The notes under the pieces are model-generated. The model worked only from the letters and a program-made list of their open reading frames with translations, was not told the DNA's origin and did no database searches. Both the position numbers and the translations under genes were made by a program. This document shows, piece by piece, positions 14,807 to 16,910 of a stretch of DNA of 16,910 nucleotides; within the stretch, counting starts at the first letter, position 1; the number at the start of each line of letters is the position of its first letter. Location: NCBI GenBank assembly GCA_902489295.1, contig CABTZM010000026.1, positions 1 through 16,910 on the forward strand. The letters are read 5' to 3'. The DNA comes from an uncultured Collinsella sp. (GTDB taxonomy: Bacteria > Actinomycetota > Coriobacteriia > Coriobacteriales > Coriobacteriaceae).

Positions 14807-16111
14807 CTAGATCTCGGCCTCCGCATGGCCTCGCTGCGCCTCGGGCAGCTCCCCGTAGAGCGGATGGTCTTCGAGCCTAAAGCGCTCGACCTGTTCGGGA
14901 GTGCGACCGCGTACAAAGAGCCACGAGCGATCGATCGGCGTCGCCATGAGCGTGCTGGGCAGCGCGTCGGCGCGGTCGGAAAACACCCGGGCACTCTCGG
15001 GATCCTGGAACGCCAGCACCAGATGCGTGTCGCAGTTGCCCATGATGGAGCGTGCGCGTGCCTCGCCATAGAGCGCATCGAGCTGGTTGGTCGACTGCAG
15101 CAGCAGCGTTGCCCAGATGTTGCGGCTTCGGATAATCGAGAGCACGTTGTCGATCTGGGGGATCTGCAGATTTGCGAAGTCATCGAGCATAAAGCGCACG
15201 GGCACGGGCAGGCTGCCGTCGGGCTGTCTATCGGCCTCGCGAATGAGGCCCATAAACGCCTGCGTAATAAAGAGGCCGGTCAGCGGATCGAGATTGCGGT
15301 CGATATCGCTCACGGTTACAAACAGGGCGCAGGGGGTGTGTCCCATGGAAGCGAAGTCCACCTGATGGTACTCACGATAGAGCTGTGCCGCACCGTCGAA
15401 TCCCAGGCACATGACCTTTTCGGCAAGGATGCCGACGATGCTCGCGTGCAGGCGCTCGGCATTTTGCGTAATGGCGTAGCGCCGCCATAGCGAGAGGGCA
15501 TAGCTTTGGGGGTCGGTCGTGATCAGGTCGTCAAACAATCGACCCGTGGCACCGTCCTGCAGGTGCTCGATCAGCTTGATGACCGAGCTGATCGTCTGCT
15601 CGTCGGCGGGTAGCTGTTCGGTGACGTAGGCGATAAGACACGACAGCAGGTTTGCCGCCGCATGATCCCAAAAAGGCTGGTTGTTGTCCTCGATGGGGCA
15701 GATGGCCTTTGCCACCGAGAGGATGTCCTGCTGGTTGGGCCTGCCGTCCGCCTTGCGGCGAATGTGCCTCAGGGGGTTGTAGCCGCAGCGCTCGATGCCG
15801 GGCGCAAGGGCCGGGACGGTGTTGAGGTCGGCGAAGTTGAGACATTGCACGCGGTAACCGTGGGCTGCCAGCACGGGTCCCACTTCGCGACAGAGCGTGC
15901 CTTTGGTGTCGAGCACGATGTAGCTTGCGTTCATTTGCAGCAGGTTGGGCTTGAGGACGTTTCGGGTCTTGCCGGCTCCCGAGGGGCCGATCACAAGTGC
16001 ATTGTTGTTGAGTCCCGTTTGGCGGGTGTCGCAGGAAAGCGTTCGATCCTTGGCGAGGATGGTGGACGATGCGGACTCAGATGCGGCGAGGCGGCTGGCG
16101 AGGTTAGACAT
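14807..16111 (-). CDS. VirD4/TraG-like ATPase (type IV coupling-protein family) without membrane anchor
   Basis: RecA-fold hexameric ATPase related to conjugative coupling proteins, 434 residues. Walker A is GPSGAGKT (42-49), followed by SYIVLDTKGTL (63-73), the usual D(T/P)KG motif. Walker B is RFMLDDFANL (306-315), with Asp where most relatives have Glu (DEFAN). LLLQSTNQLDALYG (336-349) and MGNCDTHLVLAFQD (357-370) complete the family pattern. The N-terminus goes almost directly into the Walker A strand with no hydrophobic segments, whereas classical VirD4 proteins carry membrane helices there. ATG at 16111 has AAGGAGG six bases upstream. It overlaps the ClpP-family stop by eight bases (ATGTCTAA), so the two are translationally coupled. 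The best guess is DNA transfer or mobilisation of an element, but no relaxase or secretion channel gene is present. Confidence 0.87.
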   Translation of the reverse strand: MSNLASRLAASESASSTILAKDRTLSCDTRQTGLNNNALVIGPSGAGKTRNVLKPNLLQMNASYIVLDTKGTLCREVGPVLAAHGYRVQCLNFADLNTVPALAPGIERCGYNPLRHIRRKADGRPNQQDILSVAKAICPIEDNNQPFWDHAAANLLSCLIAYVTEQLPADEQTISSVIKLIEHLQDGATGRLFDDLITTDPQSYALSLWRRYAITQNAERLHASIVGILAEKVMCLGFDGAAQLYREYHQVDFASMGHTPCALFVTVSDIDRNLDPLTGLFITQAFMGLIREADRQPDGSLPVPVRFMLDDFANLQIPQIDNVLSIIRSRNIWATLLLQSTNQLDALYGEARARSIMGNCDTHLVLAFQDPESARVFSDRADALPSTLMATPIDRSWLFVRGRTPEQVERFRLEDHPLYGELPEAQRGHAEAEI

Positions 16112-16721
16112 GGGCGACCTCCTTGGTGGCCGAGAGGATTTCGTGGGCAAAGCCGAGCTCGACGGCGCGCTCGGCCGAAAGGTAGGTGTCTTTTGCAGTG
16201 AGGGACTGGATGCGCTTGGGCGTGAGGCCGCTGCGGTCCGAGAGGATTTGCGTGAGGATCTTGCGGGTCTGCATGAGACGCCGGCTGGTTTCCTGCAGCG
16301 CAAGTGCCGAGCCGCCTGCCCCCTGGGGGATCAGCGGGTCGTGAATCATGAGCTCTGCATGGGGCGCCATACGGCGATCGTCGCCGCCCATAAAGATCAC
16401 GGCGCCCATGGACGCGGCGAATTCCAGGCAGACGGTGCGGATGGGGCACGATGCGAGGCGCATGGCGTCATAGATCGCAAGGCCCGATCGCACGCTTCCG
16501 CCGGCGCTGGCGACAAATATGGTGATGGGGCGGCTGGGGTCGGTGGCATCGAGCAGGCGGATCTGCTGGCATAGGTCGTGGGCCATCGGGGTTTCGATGT
16601 TTCCCATGACGGAGAGCTCGCGACGGGCGAGCATCTCATCGTAAATGCTGGTGAGCGTGATACCTCGGGCGGATTCACGCATGGTGAGGGGACTGATGAT
16701 GGGGGAATGATTGGTGTCCAT
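16104..16721 (-). CDS. ClpP-family serine peptidase (accessory)
   Basis: A 205-residue ClpP fold protein, usual length. Catalytic S104 lies in EFAASMGA, H127 in MIHDPL and D178 in AKDTYLSAERAVELGF, so the triad is complete. IFVASAGGSVRSGLAIYDAM (68-87) is the oxyanion-side glycine motif and head-group region. It would form a barrel in the cytoplasm and need a partner ATPase for proteins. ATG at 16721 follows AAAGGAG with five bases between. It is the upstream partner of the VirD4-like ATPase (eight-base overlap), not of clpX or tig, so it is probably an accessory paralogue rather than the housekeeping clpP. Phage and mobile-element ClpP relatives act as processing proteases, which is an alternative role. 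The N-terminal 20 residues are variable and may be a short propeptide. Confidence 0.9.
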   Translation of the reverse strand: MDTNHSPIISPLTMRESARGITLTSIYDEMLARRELSVMGNIETPMAHDLCQQIRLLDATDPSRPITIFVASAGGSVRSGLAIYDAMRLASCPIRTVCLEFAASMGAVIFMGGDDRRMAPHAELMIHDPLIPQGAGGSALALQETSRRLMQTRKILTQILSDRSGLTPKRIQSLTAKDTYLSAERAVELGFAHEILSATKEVAHV

Positions 16722-16784
16722 GAGGACTCCTTTCTGTTGGTTGTGTTGTGGAATAGGATTGTTGCCCGCGGAGGGGCTGGCGGG

Positions 16785-16890
16785 CTACAGGGCTCGTCCG
16801 AGCCTGAGATCGAGCTCGGTTGTGGGGCAGGCTGCCTGTTCGTGCGGCTCGCAAGCACCAAAGGCTCCAAAGCGATGGAGCGTTGCGGCG
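16785..16890 (-). CDS. C-terminal end of an unidentified protein, cut by the contig end
   Basis: On the minus strand an open frame runs in from the right edge and stops at TAG (16787-16785). Its last residues include LHRFGAFGACEPHEQ and LDLRLGRAL, mixed in composition like real protein and unlike the other two frames. It lies 63 bases before the ClpP-family gene on the same strand and may be its operon partner. Sequence beyond 16890 is a run of G and cannot be trusted. Too little remains to name it. Confidence 0.45.
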
Positions 16891-16910
16891 GGGGGGGGGG
16901 GGGGGGGGCG

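Noticed and set aside
16112..16303. N-terminal extension of the VirD4-like ATPase
   Set aside because: It lies within the ClpP-family gene in another frame, is Ser/Pro/Arg-rich, and a strong ribosome site supports 16111.

Overview
The window looks like a complete short contig from a draft genome of a high-GC Coriobacteriia member, most likely Collinsella or a close relative. This is inferred from gene content, codon use and the LPRAG-type wall anchor; no rRNA or other marker gene is present. Both ends look degraded: bases 1-105 are a G-run-rich, error-like copy of a hairpin element found intact at 1218-1284, and the right end is a run of G.

Layout. 111-2169 (+): a Gfo/Idh/MocA oxidoreductase and endonuclease IV (nfo), each starting just after a copy of the same palindromic element. 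2231-5484 (+): a polar amino acid ABC importer in the order lipoprotein, permease with an extra extracytoplasmic domain, ATPase. A weak hairpin lies after the first gene and a strong terminator closes the operon. 5540-6776 (-): a DUF3793 protein and a short flavodoxin from one promoter, possibly iron-controlled. 6838-7267 (+): a membrane-anchored heavy-metal-associated (HMA) protein behind a CsoR-like palindrome. 7540-10091 (+): a large secreted, wall-anchored protein with about seven beta-propeller-like repeats, broken by a frameshift near 7866. 10088-12083 (-): an SOS-type translesion polymerase and a YolD-like partner, with a LexA-like box on the promoter. 12247-12771 (+): a degenerate, truncated iron-alcohol-dehydrogenase-like protein bracketed by a second palindromic repeat family. 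12971-14736 (+): glucose-6-phosphate isomerase and its terminator. 14807-16890 (-): a soluble VirD4/TraG-like ATPase translationally coupled to a ClpP-family peptidase, with the tail of one more gene upstream. This last block looks like accessory, possibly conjugative, DNA.

Cooperating groups are the ABC importer, the SOS polymerase pair, the DUF3793-flavodoxin pair and the ClpP-VirD4-like pair. No tRNA, rRNA, CRISPR array, transposase or integrase was seen. No gene-free stretch exceeds 300 bases; the longest, 7268-7539, holds one 16-base palindrome.
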